From: Wurfbainia villosa
Lineage: Eukaryota > Streptophyta > Magnoliopsida > Zingiberales > Zingiberaceae
Reading direction: 5' to 3'
Assembly: GCA_025175895.1 (NCBI GenBank)
Contig: JAKLTH010000218.1
Coordinates: forward strand, 1 to 64,000
DNA: 64,000 bases
Notes under the pieces: generated by a model
Told to the model about the DNA's origin: nothing
What the model saw: only the letters and a program-made list of their open reading frames with translations
Database searches by the model: none
Shown here: piece after piece, positions 24,233 to 36,418 of the stretch
Numbering within the stretch: position 1 is the stretch's first letter
Layout: each line of letters starts with the position of its first letter
Position numbers and translations under genes: made by a program

Positions 24233-25119
24233 ATGCAAAAACGAACACTCTCTCTGCGTTACGTCCTTGAGAAGGACAAGCTCGATGGAGCAAATTTCTG
24301 GGTATACAGAACACAGTATTCTCACCCAAGAAAGGAAGTATGCGTCTGGCGGCCCATTCAGGCACCTCACCTTGCCTCGCGGTGACAAAGATGCTTACAA
24401 GAAGCATCAAGATGATGCATTAGATGTGTCATGTCTTATGCTCGTGACCATGAACTACGAGCTTGAAGCAACACGAGTTCATGAATGCTTATGTATGGCT
24501 GAACATCTTCACAACTATATCAAGGACAAGCTAAGCATGAGAGATATGAAGTCTCTAAGGCATTATTTGGGTCCAAATGCAAGAAGGGACTCTCAGAGGT
24601 ACATATGTACTCAAGATGATTGGGTACGTAGAAAACCTACAAAGGCCGGGATTCCCACTTGGCCATACACAAGCCTTCAATCAATCAATTTGTCATGAAT
24701 TATAACATGAATGAAATTGATAAGCCATTACGTCAAATGCTCAAAGATGTTGAGAATCACGAGCTTAACCTTAAGAAGGGAAAATCTAACACCATTTTGA
24801 TGGTGCAGAAGAAGAAAGGCAAGGGCAAGCCTAAAGGTAAGGGAAAGTCCCAAGCCAAGGGCAAAGGCAAAGAACTTAAACCCAAAGGAGGGGTAGCCAA
24901 GGAAGGGGCTTGCTTCCACTGCAAGGAAGCTGGACACTAGAAGCGTAACTGCAAAGCTTACCTGGAAGATCTTAAGAATAAAAGAAGTGAGACTTCTACT
25001 TCAGGTATAAATGTTATAGAAGTCAATCTATCTATTTCTTCATCATGGGTATTAGATACCGGATGTGCATCTCACATTTGTACCAATGTGCAGGCGCTGA
25101 GAAATAGCAGGGCACTGAC
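24233..25119 (+). pseudogene. A3 gag and protease N-terminal part
   Basis: The ATG at 24233 opens a frame with LSLRYVLEKDKLDGANF, the usual gag start of this family. Later frames (24267-24698, 24659-24940) carry DDALDVSCLM, QFVMNYNMNEIDKPL, a Lys/Gly-rich basic tract and the knuckle start CFHCKEAGH, which is followed directly by a stop. 25030-25119 encodes SSSWVLDTGCASHICTNV, the protease active-site box. Element E interrupts it here. Several frameshifts are present. Confidence 0.82.
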
Positions 25120-25124
25120 AAAGG

Positions 25125-26541
25125 TGTTGGGGGATCGATTGGCTGGCTAGAGGGGGGTGAATAGCCCTCGTTCGTTGGATGTAAATGATTCGTTGCTCGT
25201 GTGCTCGTCTACAATTGTCGTTAATATACGCAGCGGAATAACAATAGAAATAACAATAATACTAACAACAATACAAGCACACCAAATACGCAAGCATATA
25301 CGTGGTTCGGAACCGAATGGTTCCTACTCCACGGGCGAGCTCCTCGAGCTCTAGAGATGCACACGGCAATACTCAAACTCCTTCTCGACTACACGTCGGA
25401 GGTGGAGAAACCTCTCACAAGCAATTACAACAGTAATATACAAATACAAACAAGAATACAAATACAATACAAAAGAAACACTTTTCACCGATTGCTTTTG
25501 ATCACTTGTTTGTTGCTTGCTTTGATTGGCTCATGAAGGACTGGAAATGCAGCAGAATTCTCCAATAGCTCCACAAAACCATTGCGAAATCCTCCAACTC
25601 GTGCTCCTTTTATAACCTCGTGATCGTCGCTGGCCCATCACCGATCGGTGGTCCCGTAGTCGTTGTCTCACAACGCCAGATCCACGCTGGTTAAGTTCCA
25701 ACGGATCACACATCACCGATCGATGACACCCATCACGACCGATCATCCATCACCGAGGGCGAAGCTCGACTCCATTCTGCGTTCGCAGAGGTCATCACCG
25801 ATCGCCATCCTCGACAATGATCGATCTTCCCAAAATGATCGCCTCCTCGCTTCGATCACCAGACTTGGTTCACGAACACCGGTCGAACCCATATTTACGA
25901 GCAATGATCGGGGCACCTATGCCGACCGATCGATGTCGGCTAAAACCTCAAACATAACGATGTTTGAGCCTCGACACTCGGGCCTTAGCCACTTGGCCAA
26001 GTCCACCTTATCCTCATGGAGTTCCCCACCGAAGCTCTCTTCCTCGGCCTACGCCCCTGGATGCGCCAAGTGCACGGCCGCAACGCCATCCTTCGCCTCA
26101 TGCCCTAGAGGTATGCTTCCCTTTGGGCTCACTCCATTCGCTCCCCGTCCGGCGGTCCCTCGGATGCACCAAGCGCACGGCTTTGCAATGCCATCCTTTA
26201 CCGACTCAAGGACCCGAGCCTAGTGAACTTGCCAAGTTCTCAAGACTTTCCAAATGCACCAAGCGCACGACTTCACAATGAATTTCTCACTACACAAGCG
26301 CGGCCGCAATGCTTTGATTTCCATGCCAAGCACCAAGTGCACGGCCGCAATGCTTTGGACTTTCCCATGCCAAGGCTTCCCTTGGACTTCCACACCAAGC
26401 TCCATGCTTGGATTTTCCATGCCAACCCCATGTTGGACTTTCCCATGAAAATCCCATGTCATGAGTTTTGTCTATCATCAAAATACTATCAAGGTACTGC
26501 TCGAGTCAAACTCGAGTCAACCTGGGCCGATTGCACCAATA
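25125..26541 (-). repeat. 3' LTR of E, CGATCG-motif version
   Basis: Starts TGTTGGGGGATCG on the plus strand and ends CACCAATA, where the right LTR ends CACCAACA, so one terminal base differs. Between about 25630 and 25820 it carries several CACCGATCG-type palindromic motifs at the positions where the right LTR has CAGTCGACTG. A block of GGAAAGTCCAAG-like repeats (minus strand) lies near 26320-26460. Confidence 0.88.
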
Positions 26542-28063
26542 ATCTCCCCCTTTTTGATGATTGACAAAACTACCATCTCAAGTCTACCAATTCTCCCATA
26601 TTGGCAATTCTCAATCCCAATGAGAATTCCAACGAACCCTAATTGGTAACTTGGTAACTTCTTCCCCTTTTTGACATTACATCAAAAAGGTCCTCCCCAA
26701 GGGTATGAATGTCTCATATCCCAATGAGATCTTACAATCTCTCCCTTGGAGGAACACATGCCTACAATCTTTCTAGTGATCCCATATCACTTAAAGAGAG
26801 GCAACCCAATTTTCCTCCATGAGGAAATACACATCCATCTTCCCATGATGGATACCTCCCCCTAGAGGCTTGCTCCCCCTTGACCATTGCACCAACAATG
26901 TCCTTGGAGAGTCCCTAAGCCAATAGGAACATTAACCAAATCAAAATTAAGGCAAAGTTTAACAATGAACTCTCTTCCACCTTAAAATTGATACTCACCC
27001 TCAACCCAACTCCTAATCCATATCCAATGGATTTCCACCCTCTCTAATGCTCTCCCAAGCATATCCTAGGGTTAGGAGTGGTTAGGGGACCAAAACATGG
27101 CTAAACATGGGCCTAACTAGATACCCCGATCGATTTACATCGATCGATCGCCATTACACGATCGATTGATACGATTCGATTTCAGCTTTGAAAATTGGAT
27201 TTTCGAAATCCATAAGTAAATATATGTAATTTTAAAAATCTTGAAAATGCATACGTATAATACTTATCTTAAACACTATGGGTGAAAAATATTGAAAATT
27301 TATTTTACCCATTAAATTAGGAAATTGATACAAAGTTTAAAATTTAAGAAAAGCTTCAATAAAGAGCCATCTTTATATCATCCCATTCAATGGTGATAGC
27401 TATCAAAAGATAGACTTCACCAAGGTTTTTCAAAATATTTTCAAAATGTTTTTCAAACCTTTATTTTCTTTTTCCTAAACATCTCACCAATATCTAGATG
27501 TGTAAAACACATACAAGTCAAATTTTTGTGAGATGTGGGTTTTGTTTTGTTTATGTTTTCATGCATATTTCTAGGCAACATTATTTGATTCCTTTCAAAT
27601 TATGCCATAGTCCTTAACTCCATTTTAATTCATGCATGATATGATTATGGCATAGATATGATATAGATAAAAACATATGCCAATATCATGATGTCATGAC
27701 ATGTGAATGAAACCTAAGCATACATGACATCTAAACATAAATCTAAACATGATCATGACATTTTTATAGATGAAAATGAAAATGATGTCATGACGTGGCA
27801 AGGCAAATAAAGCATGACAAGAAAAATATACTAAGGTATAAAATACCTAAGTGTTAAAATCAATTTGCCATTTCTAGGGATTAAATTCATTTTGCCTTGA
27901 TGCCATTATTTCCTTAGTGTGCCAAAAATCCAAAATAGCACACCACTTAATTCTATGACCTAATTTTGCCAATTTAAATCATTTTTAACTTCTCAAGCAT
28001 ATTGGCACACCCTAAGGTGTCAACTCAATGGTTAGGTTAACTACCCATCCACTTAGGTTGACA
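26542..28063 (-). other. AT-rich non-coding part of E
   Basis: No convincing gene in about 1.5 kb. It begins with the PPT and contains simple AT-rich sequence. A cluster of CGATCGAT-type palindromes lies at 27125-27180, the same motif class as the left LTR. It lies where autonomous SIRE-like elements would have pol and a third reading frame. Confidence 0.7.
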
Positions 28064-29631
28064 CACCTTAACTTTTAGCGTGAATCGATCACGCTTTTAG
28101 GAACCCAATATCTATTGGAGCTCCTTGGGTTAACAAGGTATTCTCTAGGGATAACTTCCCTAGATACCTTCCTAATGACCCTTTAGGCTTTGAAGCCATA
28201 GTCTTTTGGGTCTTTCCTAGGTCAACTCTAGAGGTGACTCCTCCATTGACCTTCTTAATGGCTACATTTGATTTCTTTGAGGTGTTAGCCACTAAACACA
28301 TACCATGGCTAGACTTAGGATGACTTCCCTATTAGCCTTGGTTTTCCTAGACCTAGATGTGGTTCCATAATTAAATGGAACATTATGGTAGGACATAGGT
28401 TTGTGACCCAAACCCTTCTTGCCCTTAGATGTTTCTTGTTTCCTAGGTCTTGACTTTTGTGCATTAGACCCCTTAACCGAGTTTGATATTATTGCTAGGG
28501 TCTTCTCCAATTTTTCTAGCCTTGACCTCAAGGCTTGGTTTTCTAACTCTAATTTTCCCAATTTTGAATTTTCATTTATCTTTTGGGAATTGTTTTTCTT
28601 CTTAGGCATGTGTCTACCCTTCTTAGGGTTAATGCCTAGATGGTTTTCAACTCTCCTAATGGACTCTTTAGGTAAAATAGGTCTAGAATTATGAGTCCTA
28701 GGTTTGTCCTTAGTTATATGAACATGCTTGGCACCTAAGCAATAAACCTTATTGTTTCTCCTAGCATGTTTTTCATTGATAATAGCAAGAGAACTAAAAT
28801 AATTTTTAGCATGCTTTTTGACTTTAGGAATTAAAGGTGCATTAACTAAATGTACCTTAGGGTTAGCTTTAGGAGCTCCCCCTACATGAGTTTCACCTTC
28901 TTGTCCTTTCTTCCTCCCCCTAGGGCATTGGCTTCGATAGTGTCCCTTTTGGTTGCATTTAAAGCACACAATGTGCTCTTTGCTCTTGATTTTGGGAACA
29001 CCGACATCCTTTGACTTTGGATTGACTTTTGATGTTGATGCCTCCTTCTTAGCCAATTCAGAGCATCTGCTCTTATAATGTCATTTCTCCCTACACTCAA
29101 AGCATATTATGTGATTTTTATTTAAAATAATAACACTTAAGTTACCTAGGGAGGTGGTGGAGGCCTCTTCACTTCTTCCGAGGTGGATGCTTCATTGCTC
29201 CCGGAGTTGAAATTCTCCTCCTCAATGCTAGAGGTGGAAGTCTCCACCAAATCATCAACATCTTCAAATGTGGATGGGCTTTCTTCCACGGCATCTTCCT
29301 CTACTTGTGCCGATTGGGAACTTTCTTGAAATTTCATTATCCTCTCCCATAATTCCTTTGCATTCCTAAAATTACCCAATCTAGACCAAATAGTGTTAGG
29401 TAACAAATCGCTAATCAATTTGATTACCTCAAGATTTGTCTTGAAGTCCTTAATTTGGTTTTGGGTCCACCTTGACTTTTCAATTGGCTTGTTGTATTTG
29501 TCCCTAGGCATCTCAAAACCATTTTCTATAATAATCATATAATCAAAATCGGTTTCGAGATATACCTCCATCCGTTTCCTCCACCAAGAAAAATCTCCAT
29601 CGAATTTCGGTGGATGGATGAAGCCGGCCAT
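28064..29631 (-). pseudogene. Gag-like gene of E with two zinc knuckles
   Basis: The ATG at 29631 lies 45 bases after the PBS. The first frame (29146-29631) has FIHPPKFDGDFSWWRKRMEV and NAKELWERIMKFQ, a UBN2/DUF4219-type gag start, followed by an acidic Ser-rich tract and a proline run. A first knuckle (CFECREK, stop, HYKSRC) near 29062-29110 is interrupted by a stop at the aromatic position. A second is intact (CFKCNQKGHYRSQC near 28950). The 254-residue frame at 28292-29056 also has a predicted coiled coil (KLGKLELENQALRSRLEKLE). The end near 28064-28130 reads NRYWVPK, as in related gags. It would form particles and bind RNA; it is now frame-broken. Confidence 0.78.
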
Positions 29632-29675
29632 CTTGTAGTGCTCTCGCGGCGGTTAGTCCTTGAAGAGCGACCTCG

Positions 29676-29687
29676 GCTCTGATACCA
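29676..29687 (-). other. Primer binding site of E
   Basis: The minus strand reads TGGTATCAGAGC, two bases from the 5' LTR end at 29690. It sets the orientation of E. Confidence 0.93.
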
Positions 29688-29689
29688 CT

Positions 29690-31164
29690 TGTTGGGGGAT
29701 CGATTGGCCGGCTAGAGGGGGGTGAATAGCCCTCGTTCGTTGGATGTCGTAATTCGTTCGTTCTCGTGTGCTCGTCTACAATTGTCGTTAATATACGCAG
29801 CGGAATAACAATAGAAATAACAATAATACTAACAACAATACAAGCACACCAAATACGCAAGCATATACGTGGTTCGGAACCGAATGGTTCCTACTCCACG
29901 GGCGAGCTCCTCGAGCTCTAGAGATGCACACGACAATACTCAAACTCCTTCTCGACTACACGTCGGAGGTGGAGAAACCTCTCACAAGCAATTACAACAG
30001 TAATATACAAATACAAACAAGAATACAAATACAATACAAAAGAAACACTTTTCACCGATTGCTTTTGATCACTTGTTTGTTGCTTGCTTTGATTGGCTCT
30101 TGAAGGACTGGAATGCAGCAGCAATTCCCCTCCAATAGCTCCACAAAAACCATTGCGAAATCCTCCAACTCGTGCTCCTTTTATAACCTGCATCAAGCTA
30201 TTTTCGCGCCCATCAGTCGACTGGTCGTGACCATCAGTCGACTGGTCCCGTAGCCGTTGTCTCACAACGGCCAGATCCACGTTGGTTAAGTTCCAACGGA
30301 TCACACATCAGTCGACTGATGGCACCCATCAGTCGACTGATCATCCATCAGTCGAGTGCTGGCGAGCTCGACTCCATTCTGTGCCCGTGCACAGTGTCAT
30401 CAGTCGACTGCCATCCCTCGGCAGTCGACTGATCTTCTAACGATCGCATTGCCCTCCTCGGCGGTCGGTGATCAACGAACTTGGTTGATCGAACACTGGT
30501 CGAACCCATACGACCTAGAGCGATCGGCACCTATGCTAATCGATAAAACCTCACACATAACGATGTTTGAGCCTCCGACACTCAGTCTTAGCCACTTGGC
30601 CAAGTCCACCTTATCCCTCATGGAGTTCCCCACCGAAGCTCTCTTCCCTCGGCCTACGTCCCTCGGATACGCCAAGTGCACAGCTTCGCAACGCCATCCT
30701 TCGCGTCTCATGCCCTAGAGGTATGCTTCCCTTTGGGCTCACTCCATTCGCTCCCCATCCGGCGGTCCCTCGGATGCACCAAGCGCACGGCTTCGCAATG
30801 CCATCCTTTACCAACTCAAGGACCCGAGCCTAGTGAACTTGCCAAGTTCTCAAGACTTTCCAAATGCACCAAGCGCACGACTTCGCAATGCATTTCTCAC
30901 CAAGCACCAAGCGCACGACTTCGCAATGCTTTGGATTTCCCATGCCAAGCACCAAGCGCACGACTTCGCAATGCTTTGGACTTTCCCATGCCAACGCTTC
31001 CCCCTTGGACTTCCACACCAAGCTCCATGCTTGGATTTTCCATGCCAACCCCATGTTGGATTTTCCCATGAAAATCCCATGTCATGAGTTTTGTCTATTA
31101 TCAAAATACTATCAAGGTATTGCTCGAGTCAAACTCGAGTCAACCTGGGCCGATTGCACCAACA
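29690..31164 (-). repeat. 5' LTR of E, GTCGAC-motif version
   Basis: Plus-strand start TGTTGGGGGATCG and end CACCAACA. It carries seven AGTCGACTG or near-identical palindromes between about 30210 and 30435. The flanking sequence otherwise aligns well with the left LTR. The downstream TSD AAAGG is at 31165-31169. Confidence 0.9.
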
Positions 31165-31169
31165 AAAGG

Positions 31170-32280
31170 GTGAGGTGGACCTACGAGTAGGCAATGGAGC
31201 AAGAGTTGCTGCTGTTGCTGTAGGAACTTATGATCTATCTCTGCTCTCTAGGCTTGTATTAGAATTAGATGAATGTTGTTATGTGTCTGCCTTAACTAAG
31301 AACATAATTTCGGTTTCTTGTTTGGACAAGAAATGATTTTCATTTATAATAAAGAACAAATGTTGTTCAAATTATTTAAATGATATGTTCTATTGTAGTG
31401 CACCTCTAATGAATGGACTCTACTTTCTAGACTTAGAGAGCTCTATCTATAACATAAGTACCAAGAGGTTCAAGTCAAATGAGTTGAACCAAACCTATCT
31501 ATGGCATTGTCGCTTAGGTCACATAAATGAGAATCACTTATCTCAGCTCCATAAGGATGGGCTGCTAGACTCATTTGATTTTGAATCATATGAGATATGC
31601 GAGTCTTGCCTTTTAGGCAAGATGACTAAGACTCCCTTTAGTGGACACAGCGAAAGAGCAACAAATTTGTTAGGACTTATACATAGTGATGTATGTGGTC
31701 CTTTCAATGTTGCTGCTAGAGGTGGTTATAAGTACTTCATTATATTTACTGATGACTTCAGTAGATATGGTTATGTGTATCTTATGACACATAAATTAGA
31801 ATCCTTTGAAAAGTTCAAAGAATTCAAGAATGAAGTACAAAACCAGCTTGGCAAGAGTATTAAGATACTTTGATCAAATCGAGGTGGTGAATACCTTAGC
31901 CATGAGTTTCATGACTATCTAGCTGAGTATGAGATTCTATCCCAACTCACTCCTCTTGGAACACCACAGTGGAATGGTGTATCCGAAAGGAGGAATCGTA
32001 CCCTATTGGATATGGTACGATTTATGATGAGTCACACAGATCTTCCTATATATCCTTTTGGGGATATGCTCTAGATACAACAACCTTTACCCTTAACCGT
32101 GTACCATCCAAGGCTGTGATAAAGACACCATATACGATATGAACAGGGAAAAATCCCAAGATGTCTTTTATGAAGATTTGGGGTTGTGAGGCTTACGTTC
32201 GACGTCAAGTCTCAAAAAAACTGGGACCCAAATCTGATAAGTTCGATTTTGTTGGATATCCCAAGGATACAAAGGGATAT
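31170..32280 (+). pseudogene. A3 protease C-terminus and integrase, truncated
   Basis: This continues the protease after the E insertion (TYDLSLLSRLVLELDE, LTKNIISVSCLDKK). The integrase follows at 31385-31873: YLWHCRLGHINENHL and CESCLLGKMTKTPF form the HHCC finger, then LIHSDVCGPFNV and FTDDFSRYGYVYL. A stop lies next to the second catalytic Asp region (KIL, stop, SNRGGEY). Downstream frames hold QWNGVSERRNRTLLDM and IWGCEAYVRRQV, ending GYPKDTKGY at 32280. Confidence 0.83.
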
Positions 32281-32981
32281 CTGCTGAAGGGTTTCAGAAA
32301 AGGTTCTGGGATCAACCATTGATTTTTCGATTAATTGGGGATCATGATGTACTATTAGGTGTCACTCATGATCGTTCTATAATTAATGGTTAATTATAGA
32401 CGACCAACATAAATTGAGAACCTATTTGGTCACACGTACAACGAGCGTAATCCGAAGGATTTTAAACGAGCTTGAGAATAGGATTCTTAGATCGAGAGAG
32501 ACTTGGTTTTGTTGGACCAAACAAAGAGTGAGTATGAAATTGTTTCAGTCGCATCGGAAGCATGGATGAGTCGAGTCTTATGAAGACATGATGGATGAAC
32601 TAAATCGGTTTGGTTCTAATCCAATGGTAGAAAATAAACCAAAGTGGTTTGTTTTGTTTTAAACGAATGAACCAAAGTTGGTTTGGTTTGTTTTAATTTA
32701 AAATATATCAACGCGGTTTAATTTATTTTAACTTAAGTTATTGGAGCGGTTTAACGGGTTTTAGTTATGAACCAATAACCGTTAGGAGAATGTGTTCTCT
32801 ATAAAAACACAGCTTAAGGGTTTTTAATGGACGACTTAAGAAGTTTGAACCCTAGCCACGCACCTCCTCTTCTCTTCTTCTCCTTGCCGCCCAACCTTGG
32901 ATGTCGCCTATTGGAGATGGTGCTTCTCCTCCTTGCCGTCGGCCACCCACCAGCCGTCAGCAACTCCTCCATCCATCCTCT
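32281..32981 (+). repeat. F: LTR- or promoter-like fragment
   Basis: No gene is seen. The stretch has degenerate AACCAAAGTGGTTTG-like repeats near 32635-32700 and a TATA-like CTCTATAAAAAC at 32797-32808. After it comes a pyrimidine-rich segment with CCCTAGCC. This layout is common in LTR U3-R regions, but no copy exists elsewhere in the window, and a captured gene promoter is an alternative. A2 is inserted at its right edge. Confidence 0.45.
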
Positions 32982-34744
32982 TGTTAGTGAAAGCCCTAGA
33001 GCCAATTATGTGATGATTGTTGTATGGACTTTATTGTATCATATTCCTATTTATAAAGGCATAGTTATTATATTTACTTGTATTGGTGCCAAATAACTAA
33101 ATATAATAATATCCTTGAGTAGTAGGTTCTTATCTATATCAATTGATTGGTTGAATCGATAATGAGCTGATATAGAGAACACTACTCTTAATCATTCCTA
33201 GTCAAGTATTAACATTCAGGGACAATGTTAATGCGTAGAGACTAGTATGTAGGTCAACACGATAACTTGATCTCACAAGTCATGGATATGATATATCAAG
33301 TTGACACATGGGTATACATTAGAGAATGTATACTGAATGATCCGCCATGAGAAAGTATCATGGATCGTTATATGAGTGTCATATACTTTCTCATGTGACT
33401 ATTAGTATGACTATTAGTCCTTAGACCTGAAGTCACCATGGTTCCCTATATAAGGAGTTGCATACTTTGGCTTCGTCAAAAGTCACCGGTAAATGGGTGG
33501 ACTATAATGGCGATTACTGGATATGTGACAAATTATGTGGAGGGATGTGACTGATGTAGATGAGATCTATCCCTCCTATATGACGGGAGAGACATCGTTA
33601 TTCTTGATAGAGTGAGACCACGAAGTGCATGACCATGCCCAAATGAGTCAATATAAGATATTAAGCTCATTTGATTAGAGGGAGTCTACTTGGAGTTCAA
33701 GATATAGATTGTACCGAGGATGACATGGTCTATGCCTCAATTGGTCAATCTAGATGTCAAGGATAGAGGGACATTGTCACATATTGTGAGAGTTACAATT
33801 AGTAGTCACAAAGGTGATGTTGGAGCTCAACATTCTTGTAACTTGGGTAGCAATGATGTGTTGCTAGATACCGCTCATTGCTTATGTTCCTAAATCGGTT
33901 TAGGAGCATTGCTAACATTACAAGAACCTATAGGGTCACACACAAAGGGCAATTAGATGGAGATTAGGTTCATGGGATGAACCAAATTGGATTAAGAGTA
34001 ATCCAAATTAGACTAATTGAGTTGCACTCAATTTGATTCAAGTGTTGAATGAGTCTAATTTAGATTTGATTCATCAAATCAATTTAAATTAATGAATAGA
34101 GATTCATTAAATTAAATTGACTTGAATCAAATAGTTAGATTTGATTAACCATGGGAGATAAGAGGTCAAGTTTAACTTGACCAAATGTCATGTCATGATG
34201 ATCACTTGGCATGGTCGGCCAATGATGATGCTCCACATTATCATGGACTTATCATGTGGTGCCACCTCATGAGGGAGACCAAGAGTCATTGGCTCTTGGA
34301 GTTACATGCATGCATGTAACCCTCCAACTTGAAGTGGTCGGCCACTATTCATCATGGGTGAATTCATTTTGTGAGTTACTCTCTAACTTCATCTTCTTCC
34401 TTGGATCACCTTCTCAAGCTCTCCCATCCCCTCATCTTGCCGAAATTCCTAAAGGGTGCTAGCACACTCTAAGGTATTTTTCTCCACCATTTGTCAGTGT
34501 GGATACCAATAGAGGAATGTTCACTTAACACTCTTGAGTTCCGGCGAAACGTTTGGACGAGCGGGATAAGCGAAGGGCGTCGCTACAAGGGTAATACTCT
34601 CAACTTCTAGATCTAAGGTAGATCAAGGTTTACTTAGCACATACATGTTTTTTTAATTTAATATATCTTCGCACGGATCCGTGGCCAGACTTTCGGAGTT
34701 TCTGCAAGGCAAAAAGCGGTTTTTGCAGCTCGGAAAGTCCAACA
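32982..34744 (+). repeat. 5' LTR of A2 (1763 bp), best A-family reference
   Basis: Starts TGTTAGTGAAAGCCCTAGAG and ends GTCCAACA. It is the most complete A LTR in the window and the reference for the partial copies. A TATA-like TATTTATAAAGG lies about 65 bases from the start. The PBS TGGTATCA follows at 34746. Confidence 0.88.
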
Positions 34745-35554
34745 TTGGTATCATAGTCACGTGCGAAGCATGTGTGTGTTTCATTTTTGTAGTTTTTGTA
34801 TTAGATATAAAAATTACAGATTTTAATGTTTCTGTAAATTTCCAATTTTTATCGAATTTTTGGGTATTTTTCTCAAAGAGTCGAAGCAACGAGTGTTGGG
34901 ACACTTGTAGGATTCATCTATCTAGAAAAACTCTCTGAAACGGTGAGTTCTCGTTTTAGGTTTTTGGGACAGCGACGTAAGTCGCTTTAAGATCGTAGTA
35001 GGGACACTCGCAAAGTTTATTTTACGAGTAGGGGCGCTGCTCCTATCCCCGAAAGGGGCTTTGTCCCGTGATCGCGCCCAGAAATCACTTAGCGGGACCG
35101 TTACGGAGAGGTGACTCATAAAATTGAAAAAAATAGAAAAAATTATAGAAATTTTCTGTAAAAATACATAATTTAGAATTATGTATAATTCTGTGATTGT
35201 TATGGCCCAAAAACCCCAATATGATTGGATGATGATGTGTTGTAATTCATAATATGGCCTACGTGCCGTTTTTGTGGTTGTGCGTGTTGTATAGTGTATG
35301 CGACCTGCACGTCGTGCCTCTTCTTTAAAAATTCTAGTTGTAAATAGTTTTAGACTCGAATGTAACTCGAGTTTCATATTTTTAATATACAAAATGGAGT
35401 GGTGGAAGGTCAACTTCTAGACGGAGTTACGAGAAGGGTGCCGATGACACATGGCGGTCAAAGGAGGCGCTTAGAGAAGCCGCTAGCCCTAGGTTGACCG
35501 TCCGATCTTCTCATTGGCTTGAGAAGATCGTAGTAGGGTCATGACCTAATCACA

Positions 35555-35621
<67 letters not shown>

Positions 35622-36418
35622 ATGCTTGTATGTATGTGATGCATGCTAGTAGAATAATGCTTGTATGTATATGATGCATGCTAGGATATTTTTCTTGTAT
35701 GTATATGATGCATGCTAGAATAATGGTTGTATGTATGTGATGCATGCTAATATAGGATAATAAAGGCCTTAATACGTATATGATACACATTACGATTAGA
35801 TTAGATCTTAATCGAATCAACTCGTAAATGCCTACCAAGTCCTTGATACCCATCACTACCTCGATCGTTTGTAGTTGTTGAATCTGCCAAAGCAGAGCAA
35901 CGCATATTATCTTGGTAGGATGAGGAAGGACAATCTTGGTCCCGCCTATCACGACTTGGGTTAGAGTAAGCTAAATTAGATTGAGTAAAACTAGTTAACT
36001 CAATTGGATCGAGTAGAACTATAGGCATATTCCAACTGTTGGAAAGATATGATAAGATCACATTTATACTAAATCTTGGGCGATTTAGCCAAAGCTAACT
36101 CAAGGTCTTTTGTAAATATGGGTCTTGATCCTATAAACAAGAGTTGCATAGAGATGTAATCGGTAATGTGTTACCCACCGATCATACTAAGTCTTGGGCG
36201 ATTTAGCCAAAGCTAACTCAAGGCTTAGTATGATGTGGATCTTGTCCCGTAGGAATTATAGCTAGTTTGTATGAATCTAGTAATATGGTTTTACCACATC
36301 CATAACTCGATTCTACAAAATTCCTATAATTTAGTGGGAGCTTCATTTGATTAAAAGCCTAATTAAATGATAAAAGAAAAATGATATTAATTCTCTGCAT
36401 TGTATGTTGTAGATTACT
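34745..36418 (+). other. A2 PBS and long untranslated leader
   Basis: TGGTATCA at 34746-34753 is the PBS, with later positions diverged. The ~1.65-kb leader holds an (AT)n tract (about 35558-35616), four ~33-bp repeats with GTATGTGATGCATGCTAG (35622-35750), and two CGATTTAGCCAAAGCTAACT blocks. No gene is seen. Confidence 0.8.

Larger units (their letters stand above)
25125..31164 (-). mobile_element. E: SIRE-like, gag-only non-autonomous LTR element (6040 bp)
   Basis: AAAGG flanks both ends (25120-25124 and 31165-31169). The left LTR is 25125-26541 and the right LTR 29690-31164. The PBS (minus-strand TGGTATCAGAGC) is at 29676-29687, and a PPT with AAAAAGGGGGAGAT on the minus strand abuts the left LTR at 26542. 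The internal region is only 3.1 kb. It holds a gag-like gene with two zinc knuckles and no protease, RT, RNase H or integrase. This architecture fits the described TR-GAG class, in which gag is kept and pol is supplied by relatives. LTR start and PPT resemble SIRE/Maximus elements (inference). Confidence 0.88.

Noticed and set aside
25663..26564. Long plus- and minus-strand frames in the E LTRs (also 30356-31190)
   Set aside because: They fall entirely inside LTRs, overlap in several frames on both strands and have Pro/Ser/His-rich composition from repeats. No conserved domain is recognisable.
32797..32981. F as the promoter and first exon of a cellular gene
   Set aside because: The TATA box and leader look plausible, but the downstream frame closes within a few codons and the layout is equally typical of an LTR. 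Kept only as an unassigned fragment.
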